Assembly (NCBI GenBank): GCA_963783245.1
Contig: CAWAMS010000003.1
Coordinates: 1 to 64,000 of the forward strand
Source: Bog-473 sp963783245
GTDB taxonomy: Bacteria; Actinomycetota; Acidimicrobiia; Acidimicrobiales; RAAP-2
Direction: 5' to 3'
DNA length: 64,000 bases
Positions 27,849 through 37,782 of the stretch are shown here, piece after piece; positions within the stretch are counted from its first letter, which is position 1, and the number at the start of each line of letters is the position of its first letter. The notes under the pieces are model-generated. The model was not told the origin of the DNA. It did no database searches and saw only the letters and a list, made by a program, of their open reading frames with translations. The translations under genes and the position numbers were made by a program.

Positions 27849-28646
27849 TCAGGACCAGGTCCACGTGGGCGGGCGCTTCTCGACGAAGGCATCGAGGGCC
27901 TCTTTGGAATCGGCAAAGGAACGGAGCCTGGTGGTGTAGTCGTTCTCTATTCGGTAGCGCTGCATCATCTCGTCGGCTTCGATGCGTAGGATCGACTCTT
28001 TGGCCAGCCGCAGTGCGATGGGGCTCTTGGTAGCCATCCGCCGGGCCAGCTCGATTGCGCCCGCCTCCGCCTGACCCGTCGGCACCACCTCTTCGATGCC
28101 GCCGAGACGGTACAGCTCGTGAGCAGGGAGGAGTTCACCGAGGAACAGCATCCGTCGGGCTTTCGACGGACCGAGCATGCGCAGGGCTTTGCTGGCGCCG
28201 CCGAGGACGCCGACGTTGATCTCGGTGAGACCGAAGGTCGCAGACTCTCCGGCGATCACCATGTCGCACGATCCGACCAGACCGAACCCGGCACCAATCG
28301 CCGGACGCTCGACGGCCGCGACGACCGGTACGGAGCACTGGAGAACGGCGTATTGCGCCTGCCTCCATTCCCAAAACGGATCGAGGAATGCGCGCACGTC
28401 ACCAACCTCATCGACCGCACGCGAGGCCTCCTCTTCCTTCAACTCGATTCCGCCACAGAAGGCCCGGTCGCCGCGCGCCGCGAGGACGACCGCTCCCACG
28501 CTTCGGTCCTGTGACAACGCGTCGAAGCTGCGACGCAATTCCTGCATCATCACCGTGTTGACGGCATTGACAGGAGGACGATTGAGACGGACAATAGCCA
28601 CGCCATCCGCTCCATCGACTTCCAACGTCTCCATCTCAGCTTGCAT
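27849..28646 (-). CDS. Enoyl-CoA hydratase/isomerase family protein
   Basis: ATG 28646 follows AGGGCGG and gives a 265-residue crotonase. Oxyanion-hole segments are DRAFCGGIELKE and RPAIGAGFGLVGSCDMVIAG. The Glu144-type residue is kept in FGLTEINVGVLGG, so a hydratase or related lyase is likely. It is the last gene of a minus-strand run made of an acyl-CoA dehydrogenase, two CaiB proteins and this hydratase. A 31-base dispersed repeat separates it from the CaiB gene. Confidence 0.88.
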   Translation of the reverse strand: MQAEMETLEVDGADGVAIVRLNRPPVNAVNTVMMQELRRSFDALSQDRSVGAVVLAARGDRAFCGGIELKEEEASRAVDEVGDVRAFLDPFWEWRQAQYAVLQCSVPVVAAVERPAIGAGFGLVGSCDMVIAGESATFGLTEINVGVLGGASKALRMLGPSKARRMLFLGELLPAHELYRLGGIEEVVPTGQAEAGAIELARRMATKSPIALRLAKESILRIEADEMMQRYRIENDYTTRLRSFADSKEALDAFVEKRPPTWTWS

Positions 28647-28709
28647 CCGCCCTGTATAGCTCTGGACCAACTCCTGGGCAGGATCGCGCACACCCCGGCA
28701 TGGCTCAAG

Positions 28710-28740
28710 TGTCAAACTGCGGACCCGTCGGGGTCGGACA
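28710..28740. repeat. 31-bp dispersed repeat, copy A
   Basis: The repeat reads TGTCAAACTGCGGACC, then four variable bases, then GGGGTCGGACA. The copy at 61394-61424 matches at 28 of 31 positions, with all differences in the central four. The ends TGTC/GACA and the internal GACC/GGTC make it an imperfect palindrome. Here it lies between a gene end and the next gene start on the minus strand. Confidence 0.7.
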
Positions 28741-28765
28741 TATTCCGGCTTCTTCGACCTTGTCC

Positions 28766-29971
28766 CTACGCCGAGAAGATCGCTCCCTCCTCTTCGAGGG
28801 CGTTCATCTCCGCGTCGGGAAGCGCCAACCACCGACTCAGGACGTCCCGGGTGTGTTCGCCGAGCCGAGCCGGCGGCAGCGGGGTGGCTCCCGGGGTCTT
28901 GCTCCAGCGTTGGGGCGAAGTGGAGTAGCGGACCGGCCCAACGTCCGCCTGGTCAATTCTTTCGGTGAATCCCCGGGTGCGAAGTTGCAGATCCCGGTAG
29001 AGAGCCTCGGCGTCCTGCACCGCTACCGCAGCCAACCCCGCTCTTTGAAGATGGTGCATCGCCCCGTAGGAGCTATAGCCCGCGGTCCACGACCGGAGCG
29101 CTTCGGACAGCTGAGGTTCGAGAAGCTGGGACTTCTCGAGGTTCTCCGCTTCCAGATCTCGTCGCTCGAGGAAGGCACAGAGATTGCTCCAGTCGTCCCC
29201 GTCCTCAATGTCCATGGCCAACCACTGGTCGAACCCACTGCAGGGGAAGATGCCGGAGAGCCACGAGCCGGGGACGTGGTTGGCGCGCGAGGGTGGCGCA
29301 TCGAGGTGATTCAGTGGAGCGGCGTAAAGCTCAGCGAGAATCGGGGCCATGACGTCGATCTGAGCCAGATCGAGATATCGGGAGGTCCCGCTCCGTCGAG
29401 CCTCCCCCAGTGCGGCCACCGTGGCGAGAGCCCCGGCCGCGCCAGAGACGTAGTCGGTCAGCGTGCCATGCGTGTATCCCCAGGACGCTGCTAACCCGAT
29501 GTACGAAGCGATGGTCGAGGCGTACGCGAGATAGTTGGCCCGCGGCCCGCCTCGCCCGTAGCCGGAGAGGGACAGCATGACAAGGTCCGGTTTGTCATCG
29601 AGAAGCTTCTCGTAGCTACAGCCCCAACGGTCGAGTACGGAGCTTCCGAAGTTCTCGATGACGACGTCGGTCACGGAGACCAGCCGGTGGAACACCGACC
29701 GTCCCGCAGGCCGGGTCATGTCCAGAGACAGGTTACGCAGCCCACGCGTCAGCGCCGCATACATGACGGTGTTCGGCACTCCTGAGGGTTCAGTGGCCAC
29801 ATCACCTATGGCGTAGAGGGGTGTGCGAAGTACTTCTGGTCGTGCCCGGGCCTCGATCTTCACCACGTCGGCACCGAGGCTGGCGAGCAAGCAGGCCGCT
29901 GAATTCCCGGCGACGAACGCGCCGAAACTGAGGACCCGTACTCCCGCCAACAACCCGGCACGCTCAGACAA
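28766..29971 (-). CDS. Class III CoA-transferase (CaiB/BaiF family)
   Basis: The complete 401-residue protein moves CoA between carboxylic acids. The N-terminus LLAGVRVLSFGAFVAGNSAA and the CoA-site strand GADVVKIEARARPEVLRTP are typical. The catalytic aspartate is retained in SRYLDLAQIDVMAP near residue 195. It starts eight bases inside the end of the upstream CaiB gene, so the two are probably translated together and may form a heteromer, as BbsE/BbsF do. The tail RLGEHTRDVLSRWL is the usual family ending. Confidence 0.88.
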   Translation of the reverse strand: MSERAGLLAGVRVLSFGAFVAGNSAACLLASLGADVVKIEARARPEVLRTPLYAIGDVATEPSGVPNTVMYAALTRGLRNLSLDMTRPAGRSVFHRLVSVTDVVIENFGSSVLDRWGCSYEKLLDDKPDLVMLSLSGYGRGGPRANYLAYASTIASYIGLAASWGYTHGTLTDYVSGAAGALATVAALGEARRSGTSRYLDLAQIDVMAPILAELYAAPLNHLDAPPSRANHVPGSWLSGIFPCSGFDQWLAMDIEDGDDWSNLCAFLERRDLEAENLEKSQLLEPQLSEALRSWTAGYSSYGAMHHLQRAGLAAVAVQDAEALYRDLQLRTRGFTERIDQADVGPVRYSTSPQRWSKTPGATPLPPARLGEHTRDVLSRWLALPDAEMNALEEEGAIFSA

Positions 29972-31188
29972 GGCGATCTGCTTCCCAGTTCGTCACTTGA
30001 GCTTCCGAGAACCCGAGCTCGTCGACATATACCTCGGTGTTGTGCTCACCCAGGGTTGGGGCGGGACGCCGCAGGTGGATGAGCTCAGGCTGCGCGGCGC
30101 ACCACCGCCACGGGATCGTCACGGTAGGTCTTCCGTCCGCAACTGGTGACGCGAACAACCCGCGGGCCACCGGTTGAGGATCTTCCACGAAGTCGCGGGG
30201 GAATTGACCGGGGCGCACGGGACTCCGGCCGCCTGGCCCCGGGCGAAGAGGTCCAATCGGCTGCGCTCCGCCACCAAGTCACCGATCACGTCCTCCAAGC
30301 CGTCGAAGATCAGCCTTCGCACCACCGGATCGTTCAGCGAGGGCGCGGACAGGTCTTCGGGATGGTCCATCATCGTGAGGAAGTTCTGCCAATGATGCTC
30401 CTGAAAGGCCGCTATTCCGAAGGGGCCATCGACGCACTGCCAGGTGCCGGTCGGGGGCACGCCGACTCCAGCGAACCTTCCGCCCCACTCACCGGGCCGG
30501 CTCACGTCATAGCGCTCGAGGACCATGTCCTTGCCCGCCTGGACCTCATGGACCGACAGGTCGAGGAACTGCCCCCCGGCACGCTCACGCCCGAACAGCG
30601 CCGAGACGATCCCGAATGCGGCATTGAGCCCGGCTTCGTCCCAGGCCAACTGACCGGGGGCGGCGAGTGGTGGACCGTCTTTCGCCCCCACCCAGTGCAT
30701 GGCGCCGCCAATCGCGAAGGACAGAAAAGGGGTGACTCTCATGTCCGTCATCGGTCCGTCCAGCCCGAACGGGGTTATGGAGGCGACGATGCAGTCGGCG
30801 GGGACCCAATCCAGATTGCGGGCAAGGCGATCGAAGCCTGCAACGGGAGTCCTCCGTGTCGGCGAGATCACGACCACGTCCCGGCCCTTGGCGAGAGCCT
30901 TCAGCAACGGTCGCGCCTCGACCCGACCGACGTCGAGGCTGATCCCCCGCTTGTTGGCATGGTACGACGCGAATACCGCGCTTTCGGCAGCGTCGGCTTC
31001 GCCGACAAACGGGGGGCGATTCCGCATGGCGTCGCCCTCCGGCGGTTCGACCTTGACGACGTCGCACCCGAGGTCCGCCAGGAGCTTCGTGCAGTAGGCC
31101 CCGATCGGACCGGCGAGATCCAGGACGCGGCACCCGGTGAGGGGTCCGTCGATCGGGTCGGCTCGCCTTCCACGGTGTCCTCCCCCAT
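29964..31188 (-). pseudogene. Class III CoA-transferase, two frame changes
   Basis: ATG 31188 begins one frame. Near 31150 (after a GGGGG run) the frame must change to give LTGCRVLDLAGPIGAYCTKL and CDVVKVEPPEGDAMRNRPPF. The core (to about 30195) is intact, with the catalytic aspartate in GGQFLDLSVHEVQ. At a CCCCC run near 30195 it shifts again, and the tail FVEDPQPVARGLFASPV to PTLGEHNTEVYVDELG ends at 29964. Apart from two single-base changes the protein (about 405 residues) is normal. The two G/C-run slips suggest sequencing error. It forms a pair with the next CaiB gene. Confidence 0.78.
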
Positions 31189-31256
31189 GTCAGCCAAGGG
31201 AACCCAGGACGTCGATCCGGCGGATCATCGTCGAGTTGTCGAAACCGGCCACCGCG

Positions 31257-32483
31257 TTAGTTGTGCAGAACCTGGTTGAACGGAACATCCCTGTCGAATG
31301 CCGGCTCCCTCGGGAGGCCGAGGACCCGTTCGCTGACATTGTTCCGCTGGATCTCGTCAGTACCACCGGCAATCGAGAGGCTCCGGGAATTGAGAAACTG
31401 ACGGGCCCACTTCTCTTTCTCTGCCGCGCCCGGGTCCCATGTGACGCCGGCGGCGCCGGCCAATGTGAGTGAGAGTTCGGTTCCTCGCTTGGCGACGACG
31501 TCGTCACCGAGCTTGAGCAGACTCCCATAGCCGTGGGCGAGCTTTCCATTGGCGACGGCGGAAGACACGCGAGCGGCGACCAACTTCTGAGCCTCAATGG
31601 CAACGTGGAGCCCGACAATCTGCCGACGGACTCCCAGATCGCCGGTGAGGGCGCGCTGCTTCGCCAGAGCGACCAGATCGGACATCGGATCCCGTGATCC
31701 AGTGCTCGCTCCGCCCCGCCCTACCCAGGCGTGCTCGATCTCGAGCAGTCCGCGGGCCACTCGCCATCCCTCGTTCTCCTCTCCCACGAGGTTGGCTGCC
31801 GGGACGATCATGTCGGTGAAGAACTCTTCGCAGAACTCAGATCCGCCGTCGATCTGTTTGATGCGCCGGATTTCGAGACCGGGAGACGTCAGGTCGATGA
31901 TCAGGACCGATATGCCTTTGTGCTTCGGAACGTCCCAGCGCGTTCGTACTGGGCACAGCGCGAAATCAGACAGGTGGGCAGACGTGCTCCACGTCTTCTG
32001 TCCGTTGACGACATAGGAGTCGCCGTCGCGGGTCGCGCTGGTGAGCAGGCCGGCAAGATCCGATCCACCGCTCGGTTCGGAGAGAAACTGGAGCCACAAC
32101 TCCCTCCCCGAAAGGATGTTCGGGACGTGCGCCAACTTCTGTTCGTGCGTTCCGAACTCGATGAGCGTTGCCCCCAGGATGTTGATTGACACGCCGAAGT
32201 TCGTCGGAGGCATGGCGTAGCCCATTGCCTCCTCATGAAATGCCCGCTCGTGATCGAGGGTCAGGCCCTGCCCCCCGTACTCCACGGGAAACGCGATTCC
32301 AGCGTATCCAGCCTCGTGGATTCTCAGCTGGAGATCCTTGAACTCCTGCAATTTTTCCAGGCGTGGATCGTCTTGGTTCTCTGCCACCCGCTCGTCCACA
32401 CGCTCGACGTTGTTGGCCAGCCAGGCTCGCGCCCGGAGCCGATAGTCCATTAGTTCAGGGTTCTCGATCCGCATTTCGGTCAC
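31257..32483 (-). CDS. Acyl-CoA dehydrogenase
   Basis: The start is GTG 32483 with GGGAGGAAAG upstream; the product is 408 residues and complete. The FAD/substrate strands are visible: QFLSEPSGGSDLAGLLTSAT and VNGQKTWSTSAHLSDFAL, then the C-terminal helical domain with SIAGGTDEIQRNNVSERVLG. It resembles the FadE-type dehydrogenases of actinobacterial steroid and branched-acid catabolism. It heads the minus-strand run leading to the CaiB pair. It is divergent from the amidohydrolase at 32.7 kb across a 233-base promoter region. Confidence 0.9.
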   Translation of the reverse strand: MTEMRIENPELMDYRLRARAWLANNVERVDERVAENQDDPRLEKLQEFKDLQLRIHEAGYAGIAFPVEYGGQGLTLDHERAFHEEAMGYAMPPTNFGVSINILGATLIEFGTHEQKLAHVPNILSGRELWLQFLSEPSGGSDLAGLLTSATRDGDSYVVNGQKTWSTSAHLSDFALCPVRTRWDVPKHKGISVLIIDLTSPGLEIRRIKQIDGGSEFCEEFFTDMIVPAANLVGEENEGWRVARGLLEIEHAWVGRGGASTGSRDPMSDLVALAKQRALTGDLGVRRQIVGLHVAIEAQKLVAARVSSAVANGKLAHGYGSLLKLGDDVVAKRGTELSLTLAGAAGVTWDPGAAEKEKWARQFLNSRSLSIAGGTDEIQRNNVSERVLGLPREPAFDRDVPFNQVLHN

Positions 32484-32653
32484 GGCTTTCCTCCCACCTT
32501 GGCGTGTGTGCGTGAACGACCGCTACGCCATATGTGGCCGCGCCCGTGGGAATGTAACGCAGCGAGGCCGCTGCCGCCGAACGGCCAACGGGTAGCTCCT
32601 GATGGCGTCCGAGGGCAGCGTGCGCATCCGGAGGACCCTTCGAAAGGGAAGGA

Positions 32654-32690
32654 TTGTGCAGGAACCCATTCTGCTGTATTCTACAGCGTA
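32654..32690 (+). promoter_or_regulatory. Promoter with overlapping TACAGCGTA element
   Basis: TTGTGC (32654-32659), a 17-base spacer and TATTCT (32677-32682) form a plausible sigma-70-type promoter. TACAGCGTA at 32682-32690 overlaps the -10 end. It shares TTCTACAG.GTAA with the 47.4 kb promoter. The amidohydrolase starts 26 bases further on, so the leader is short. Confidence 0.5.
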
Positions 32691-32716
32691 AAGTCTCAGA
32701 TTTTCGAAGGAGCATC

Positions 32717-34048
32717 ATGACCGCTACAGCTTCGCCGACCGAGCTCGGGTACTGGATCAACGACGCGGACAATCATTTCAACGAGCCACCGGACTGCTTC
32801 GAACGTTACATCGACCCGAAAGATGCGGATCTGGCTATTCGGAGCGTGATCGACCCAGACGGCCAGCCGATGCAGCTGTTCGCCGGCCAGCCCTCCAAGT
32901 TCCACTCCCGCCAGGTCACTTTCTCCGCTGAGGAGCTCCAGAAACTGCTCGGCGACACCATGAATGTCGGCACCAGACGAGGCAACGTGCCCCAACAGGC
33001 CGGAGAACCTCAACTCGACGTTATCCCCGGCATGCTGCTCAATCGATTGAACCCGCTGAAGGACATGGACGAAGAGCAGCGCAAAGCCTTCATCTCCGAG
33101 TTCCGGCACAAGTCCGAGGCTTTCGGCAACCGAGACTTGCGCCTGCTCCTGATGGACGAACAAGGCATCGAAAAGGCCCTCATGTTCCCCGCCGCCGCCC
33201 ACGACATCGAATACGAGTTCGCCGACAACATCCCCGCCCTCTACGCCAACATCCGAGCCTTCAACCGCTGGATGCTCGAAGAAGTTGGCTACAACGTTGA
33301 AAACCGCATGTTCCTGCCTCCCTACATTGCCCTTGCCGACCCCGACCTGGCCATCAAAGAACTCGAGCAAGTCATCGCTGATGGCACCACGATGATCCAA
33401 ACGAAATCTGGACACGCCCACGGGGGTGCTGACAACCCGTTCGGTGGTCGTTCCCCGGCCGACCCCGTCTACGACCGTTTCTGGTCCATAGTCAACGAAG
33501 CCGGGATCCGCCTGGCGATACACCTCGGGGGTACCGACTACCAGAAGTCCGGCGCCGATTGGTCGGAAGACCCAGAGGCGGTCTTCGGCGATTTTGACGC
33601 CTTCCAGTGGGTCATGTACTGGGGGGATCGCCCCGCCATGGAAATCACCGCCGGCCTCATCCTCCACAACTTCTTCGGCCGTTTCCCGAACATAAAGGTC
33701 TGCCTCTCAGAGATGGGCACCGTCTGGCTCCCCTACACCCTGCGCAAGATGGATCATTCCTTCTTGATGGGCCGCAAAGCGAAATGGTCTCCCACCGGGC
33801 GCCTCGACCAGCGACCCTCTGAGATCTTTCGCAAGCACTTCATCGTCGCCCCCTACCCCGAGGAGAACGTTCGACGCATCGTCGACGAGATCGGAATCGA
33901 TCCCATCGTCTTCGGGTCGGACTTCCCCCACGGTGAAGGCCTCGCCTATCCGGACCGCTATGTCGACGCGCAACTCGCCAGCTTCAGCGCCGACGAGCAG
34001 CGCAGGATCATGCGGGACAACCTGGAGAATTTTCTCACCTGGCCCTGA
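32717..34048 (+). CDS. Amidohydrolase_2 family protein
   Basis: ATG 32717 with GAAGGAG eight bases upstream gives 443 residues, better supported than the frame beginning at 32654. The metal motif is DADNHFNEPPDCFERYIDP. The barrel histidine segment is GIRLAIHLGGTDY, and the catalytic aspartate is in VFGSDFPHGEGLAYP. An insert of about 90 residues after the first strand is longer than in the paralogues. It opens a plus-strand run with an acyl-CoA synthetase and an acyl-CoA dehydrogenase, so its product is probably an acid that is then thioesterified. Confidence 0.88.
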   Translation: MTATASPTELGYWINDADNHFNEPPDCFERYIDPKDADLAIRSVIDPDGQPMQLFAGQPSKFHSRQVTFSAEELQKLLGDTMNVGTRRGNVPQQAGEPQLDVIPGMLLNRLNPLKDMDEEQRKAFISEFRHKSEAFGNRDLRLLLMDEQGIEKALMFPAAAHDIEYEFADNIPALYANIRAFNRWMLEEVGYNVENRMFLPPYIALADPDLAIKELEQVIADGTTMIQTKSGHAHGGADNPFGGRSPADPVYDRFWSIVNEAGIRLAIHLGGTDYQKSGADWSEDPEAVFGDFDAFQWVMYWGDRPAMEITAGLILHNFFGRFPNIKVCLSEMGTVWLPYTLRKMDHSFLMGRKAKWSPTGRLDQRPSEIFRKHFIVAPYPEENVRRIVDEIGIDPIVFGSDFPHGEGLAYPDRYVDAQLASFSADEQRRIMRDNLENFLTWP

Positions 34049-34078
34049 CACCTTGAGGGCCTGCGGGAATTCGGCCCA

Positions 34079-35593
34079 ATGACGGCATCTTCAAACCGAG
34101 GCATGTTCGACATGGTGGAACGGGTGCCCGATGACCTTGCGCTCATCGATCGAAATGGCCGAATGACATGGGACGAGGTGTCGCGACGGATCTGCGACGC
34201 GGCACACGCCCTCCTTGACATTGGTTTCCAAAACGGACGTCTGGCCGTTATGGGATCGAACTGCGCCGCGACCGTGATCGCCTACGCCTCCGCCCGCCTG
34301 GCCGGGGTAGGGGTGATCCTCGTCAACTACCACTCGACAGCGGACGAGGTGAGTTACCTCCTCATGGACGGCGGCGCGACCGCTCTCTGGGCGTCGTCGG
34401 ACTGTCTCTCGATTGCGCACGAAGCAGCGACACAACTCGGCATACCAGTCCTCTCTGACGACGGGCCCGTACAGTGGACCCCTCGGCTCGGCCTGCATCA
34501 CACCGCACCACCGGCGGTCACCCTGCCGGCCACGACAGACCTCATCTACACGTCTGGTACTACCGGGCGGCCGAAGGGTGTCGAGATCCCATCCCAACCG
34601 GCTCCGACCGTGCGAGACCGCTTGGAGATCGTGGCTCGGCACCATATGACGGGACTCGGACCTCACCTCGTGTCAGGACCGCTCTACCATGCCGGTCCCC
34701 ATGCGGCGGTCGGCCTTCTCCTGACAGGAAGCCCGGTCATCCTCATGGGGCATTTCGATGCCGAGGATGCACTGACTGCGATCGAGACGCACCGGATCGC
34801 CACGACGGTCATGGTCCCGACGCACCTCGTTCGTCTTCTCTCGCTACCCGAAGACAAGAGGCAGCGCGCCGACGTGTCGTCGCTCCGCATGGTGGCGCTG
34901 ACCGGCGCCACCTGTCCGTTGCCGGTCAAAAGGGCAATGATCGAATGGTTCGGACCCGTCGTGCGCGAGGCATACGGGGGCAGCGAGAGCGGAATCATCA
35001 GCTACATCACGTCCGAGGACTGGCTGTCGCATCCCGGTTCGGTCGGACAGGTGCAGGCGCCGTTCGGTGCCCTCGTCCTCGACGAGGATGGCTCGCCGTG
35101 CCCGCCCGGCCAAAACGGTCAGTTGTACTTCGAAGATGCCACCGGGCGTGGTATCCGGTATCACAACGATCCGGAGAAGACGGAAGCCGCCCACCTCCGA
35201 CCAGGCGTGTTCACGCTCGGCGACATGGGTCACGTTGACGCCGACGGATATCTCTACATCACCGGCCGAGTGATCGACATGGTGATTTCTGGCGGGGTGA
35301 ACATCTATCCGGCGGAGTGCGAGCGAATCCTCAGCTCACATCCCGCCGTGAAGGACATCGCAGTCTTCGGTCAGCCGGACGACGAAATGGGTGAACGGCT
35401 CGTTGGCCTGGTCTCCACTCTCGATGAAGACACCGCGCCCGAGAGCCTGATCTCGTTCTGCCGCCGATCGATTGCCGGCTACAAGGTGCCCAGACAGCTC
35501 GTGCTGGTCCCGGAGATTCCTCGGTCCGCTATGGGAAAGGTAGACAAGGCGGCAGCCCGGGAGCTCTTCGCTGCTCTGACACAGACTCGGTGA
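34079..35593 (+). CDS. Acyl-CoA synthetase (AMP-forming, ANL superfamily)
   Basis: The 504-residue product is complete. Adenylate-forming marks are TTDLIYTSGTTGRPKGVE (P-loop), LTGATCPLPVKRAMIEWF and YGGSESG, TLGDMGHVDADGYLYITGR with the ATP-binding aspartate, and MGKVDKAAARELF with the C-terminal catalytic lysine. It activates a carboxylic acid to its CoA ester. It lies 30 bases after the amidohydrolase stop, so the two are likely co-transcribed. Confidence 0.9.
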   Translation: MTASSNRGMFDMVERVPDDLALIDRNGRMTWDEVSRRICDAAHALLDIGFQNGRLAVMGSNCAATVIAYASARLAGVGVILVNYHSTADEVSYLLMDGGATALWASSDCLSIAHEAATQLGIPVLSDDGPVQWTPRLGLHHTAPPAVTLPATTDLIYTSGTTGRPKGVEIPSQPAPTVRDRLEIVARHHMTGLGPHLVSGPLYHAGPHAAVGLLLTGSPVILMGHFDAEDALTAIETHRIATTVMVPTHLVRLLSLPEDKRQRADVSSLRMVALTGATCPLPVKRAMIEWFGPVVREAYGGSESGIISYITSEDWLSHPGSVGQVQAPFGALVLDEDGSPCPPGQNGQLYFEDATGRGIRYHNDPEKTEAAHLRPGVFTLGDMGHVDADGYLYITGRVIDMVISGGVNIYPAECERILSSHPAVKDIAVFGQPDDEMGERLVGLVSTLDEDTAPESLISFCRRSIAGYKVPRQLVLVPEIPRSAMGKVDKAAARELFAALTQTR

Positions 35594-35701
35594 CGCCGGG
35601 ACCAGGAGACACACAATGGCCTCGCCCAACTGCGGAAATACCGGATTTGGTCGAGTTTCTTCGGCGGTAGTCAAAATGGGGAAGGACTAGCTTGCCCTTC
35701 T

Positions 35702-36976
35702 ATGGGCGTTACCGAAGATGAGCTGGGTACGGCGGTTCGCGGATGGCTGGCCGAGGCTTGGGATCCCGACATCACTGTCAGGGAGTGGTGGGGAAGATTG
35801 GCCCAGAGCGGGTACGGGTTTCCGCACTGGCCGACGGAGTGGTTCGGAAAGTCGATGTCCAATCTGGAAGCCGCAGCCGTCAGAAAGGAGATGGCCTCCG
35901 CTCGGGTGTTGGGACCCCCCATCGGGGTGGGAACGTCCATGGCCGCCCCCGTCCTTTTTGTTCACGGGTCCGATGATCAACGCGCCCGGTGGCTTCCAGC
36001 GCTCGCCACGGGAGAGGAGCGTTGGTGCCAGTTCTTCAGCGAGCCCGATGCCGGATCCGATCTGGCCAGCGTCCGGACTCAGGCCGTCAGTGATGGGAAC
36101 GGTTGGCTGGTGAACGGACAAAAAGTCTGGAACTCGGGGACTTTGACGGCCGACCGGGGGATTCTTCTGGCCCGGACAGATCCGGACGTACCAAAGCACC
36201 GAGGTTTGTCATTCTTCGTCATCGATATCGACCAGCCCGGGATAGAGGTGAGACCTATCCGGCAGATGAACGGGCGAAGCGAGTTCAACGAGACCTTCTT
36301 CAACCAGGCGCGGGTCGAACCCGATGACTTGGTCGGCTCGGAAGGGGACGGTTGGCGAGCAGCCCTCACGACCTTGAGCAACGAACGGCATGACTTCGCC
36401 GGAGGCTGGGAATACCCCCTGGTGATCGTGGCCCCGGGTGACAAGGGTGGCTACCTGACGCGCCAGGCGGGCGAAGTGATGGAGGACGCCCGGCGCGATG
36501 AACTCGATGAGGCGAATACTCCCCCGATCCATACGGCCGAGCACCTCGTCGAATTGGCGCGGGAGTGGGGCAGAAACCGCGACCCGATCGTTCGTCAGCG
36601 GCTGGCCCACGTCTACGCCATGGCGGGAGCCTTACGCTGGACGACGGAAAGAGCGGAGGCGGCGGAAGCGGCGGGCCGCCAACCTGGAGCGGAGAGTTCG
36701 ATCGGGTACGTGGGCGGAGTGCGACTGCTGAGGCTGATTCGCGACTTGGCCGTAGAGATGGCCGGACCAGCGGGCCTCCTGACCGGTCCGGATGCGCCCA
36801 CCGGGGGGGAGATCTCCACGACCGTTCTCACGGTTCCCTGCCACGGGATCCAGGGCGGTAGCGAGCAGATCCAGATGAACATCTTGGGGGAGCGTGTTCT
36901 CGGACTACCGAAGGAGCCTCAGGTCGACCGGAATGTCCCCTTCGGGGAGTTGATGACGCGCCCCCGGGAACGCTGA
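35702..36976 (+). CDS. Acyl-CoA dehydrogenase
   Basis: The product has 424 residues. Family marks: QFFSEPDAGSDLASVRTQAV, VNGQKVWNSGTLTADRGILL and the terminal GIQGGSEQIQMNILGERVLG. It shares the 'LARTDPDVPKHRGLSFFVID' arrangement with the 31.3 kb paralogue but has a longer middle. It follows the synthetase by 108 bases and probably oxidises its product. The stop lies two bases from the stop of the convergent hydratase. Confidence 0.89.
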   Translation: MGVTEDELGTAVRGWLAEAWDPDITVREWWGRLAQSGYGFPHWPTEWFGKSMSNLEAAAVRKEMASARVLGPPIGVGTSMAAPVLFVHGSDDQRARWLPALATGEERWCQFFSEPDAGSDLASVRTQAVSDGNGWLVNGQKVWNSGTLTADRGILLARTDPDVPKHRGLSFFVIDIDQPGIEVRPIRQMNGRSEFNETFFNQARVEPDDLVGSEGDGWRAALTTLSNERHDFAGGWEYPLVIVAPGDKGGYLTRQAGEVMEDARRDELDEANTPPIHTAEHLVELAREWGRNRDPIVRQRLAHVYAMAGALRWTTERAEAAEAAGRQPGAESSIGYVGGVRLLRLIRDLAVEMAGPAGLLTGPDAPTGGEISTTVLTVPCHGIQGGSEQIQMNILGERVLGLPKEPQVDRNVPFGELMTRPRER

Positions 36977-36978
36977 GA

Positions 36979-37776
36979 TCATCGGATCCACGGCTTGTCC
37001 GGCTTCACCGCGGCGCGGTCTACGTCAGCCGTCCCAAGCGGATTGCCGATCTGGGTGTACATCAAGCCGGTAGCCATCGCTTGGCTGCGACCCACGTCCA
37101 ACGACTGCCAGAGAGCTTTCACCGTTCCTTGGACTGCCGCGGGCGGCTGGCCGGCGATCACCGTGGCGAGCTCCTGGGCTCGGGCGAGCAGCGAGGGAAA
37201 GGGGACGATTTCGGTCACCAGTCCCGCCGCCTGGGCCCGCTCAGCCGTCATGCGCTCATGAAGTCCGAGAAGCGCCATCCTCATGACATCAGAGAACGGC
37301 ATACGAAAGCGCAGAGCGATTGGCTCCAGCGCGGCAACGAAGCCGTACGTCACATGCGGGTCGAAAAACGTCGCCTCGGGGGTAGAGATGACAATGTCGC
37401 AATCGGCGACCCAGTAGAAGGCCCCGCCGGCGCACATGCCGTTGACTGCAGCGATCACCGGCTTCCACACCTCGTTACGCCGCGGACTCAGCTTCCGTCC
37501 GGGATCCTCATGTTCCGCCCACGGATGCTTCGGATCGAGGAACGGATGCGGGGAGTCAAGACGCTCGGAGACATCCACCCCGGAACAGAAGGCCCGCTCT
37601 CCAGAGCCGGTCAGGACGACTGCCCTGATGTCGTCGTCCGTCCTCACCTCTGCCCACAACTCGGCGAACTCATTCTCCATTTTCTCGTTGAACGAGTTCA
37701 GCTTCTCCGGCCGGTTGAGGGTGACCGTCAAAACGCCTCTCGACGACCGTTCGACCACGATGGTCTCGTATCCCAT
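36979..37776 (-). CDS. Enoyl-CoA hydratase/isomerase family protein
   Basis: AAGGGG lies seven bases before ATG 37776, so I prefer it to ATG 37782. The 265-residue crotonase has oxyanion segments ERAFCSGVDVSERLD and NGMCAGGAFYWVADCDIVIS. Where Glu144 of true hydratases stands it has histidine (FFDPHVTYGFVA), so isomerase, hydrolase or another activity is possible. The gene is complete and faces the acyl-CoA dehydrogenase tail to tail. Confidence 0.86.
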   Translation of the reverse strand: MGYETIVVERSSRGVLTVTLNRPEKLNSFNEKMENEFAELWAEVRTDDDIRAVVLTGSGERAFCSGVDVSERLDSPHPFLDPKHPWAEHEDPGRKLSPRRNEVWKPVIAAVNGMCAGGAFYWVADCDIVISTPEATFFDPHVTYGFVAALEPIALRFRMPFSDVMRMALLGLHERMTAERAQAAGLVTEIVPFPSLLARAQELATVIAGQPPAAVQGTVKALWQSLDVGRSQAMATGLMYTQIGNPLGTADVDRAAVKPDKPWIR

Positions 37777-37782
37777 GCTCAT

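Noticed and set aside
30146..31279. 377-codon plus-strand frame, and the similar 44104-45246 minus frame
   Set aside because: Each lies opposite a recognisable gene (CaiB and mycofactocin-coupled SDR) and has no motif. Treated as shadows.
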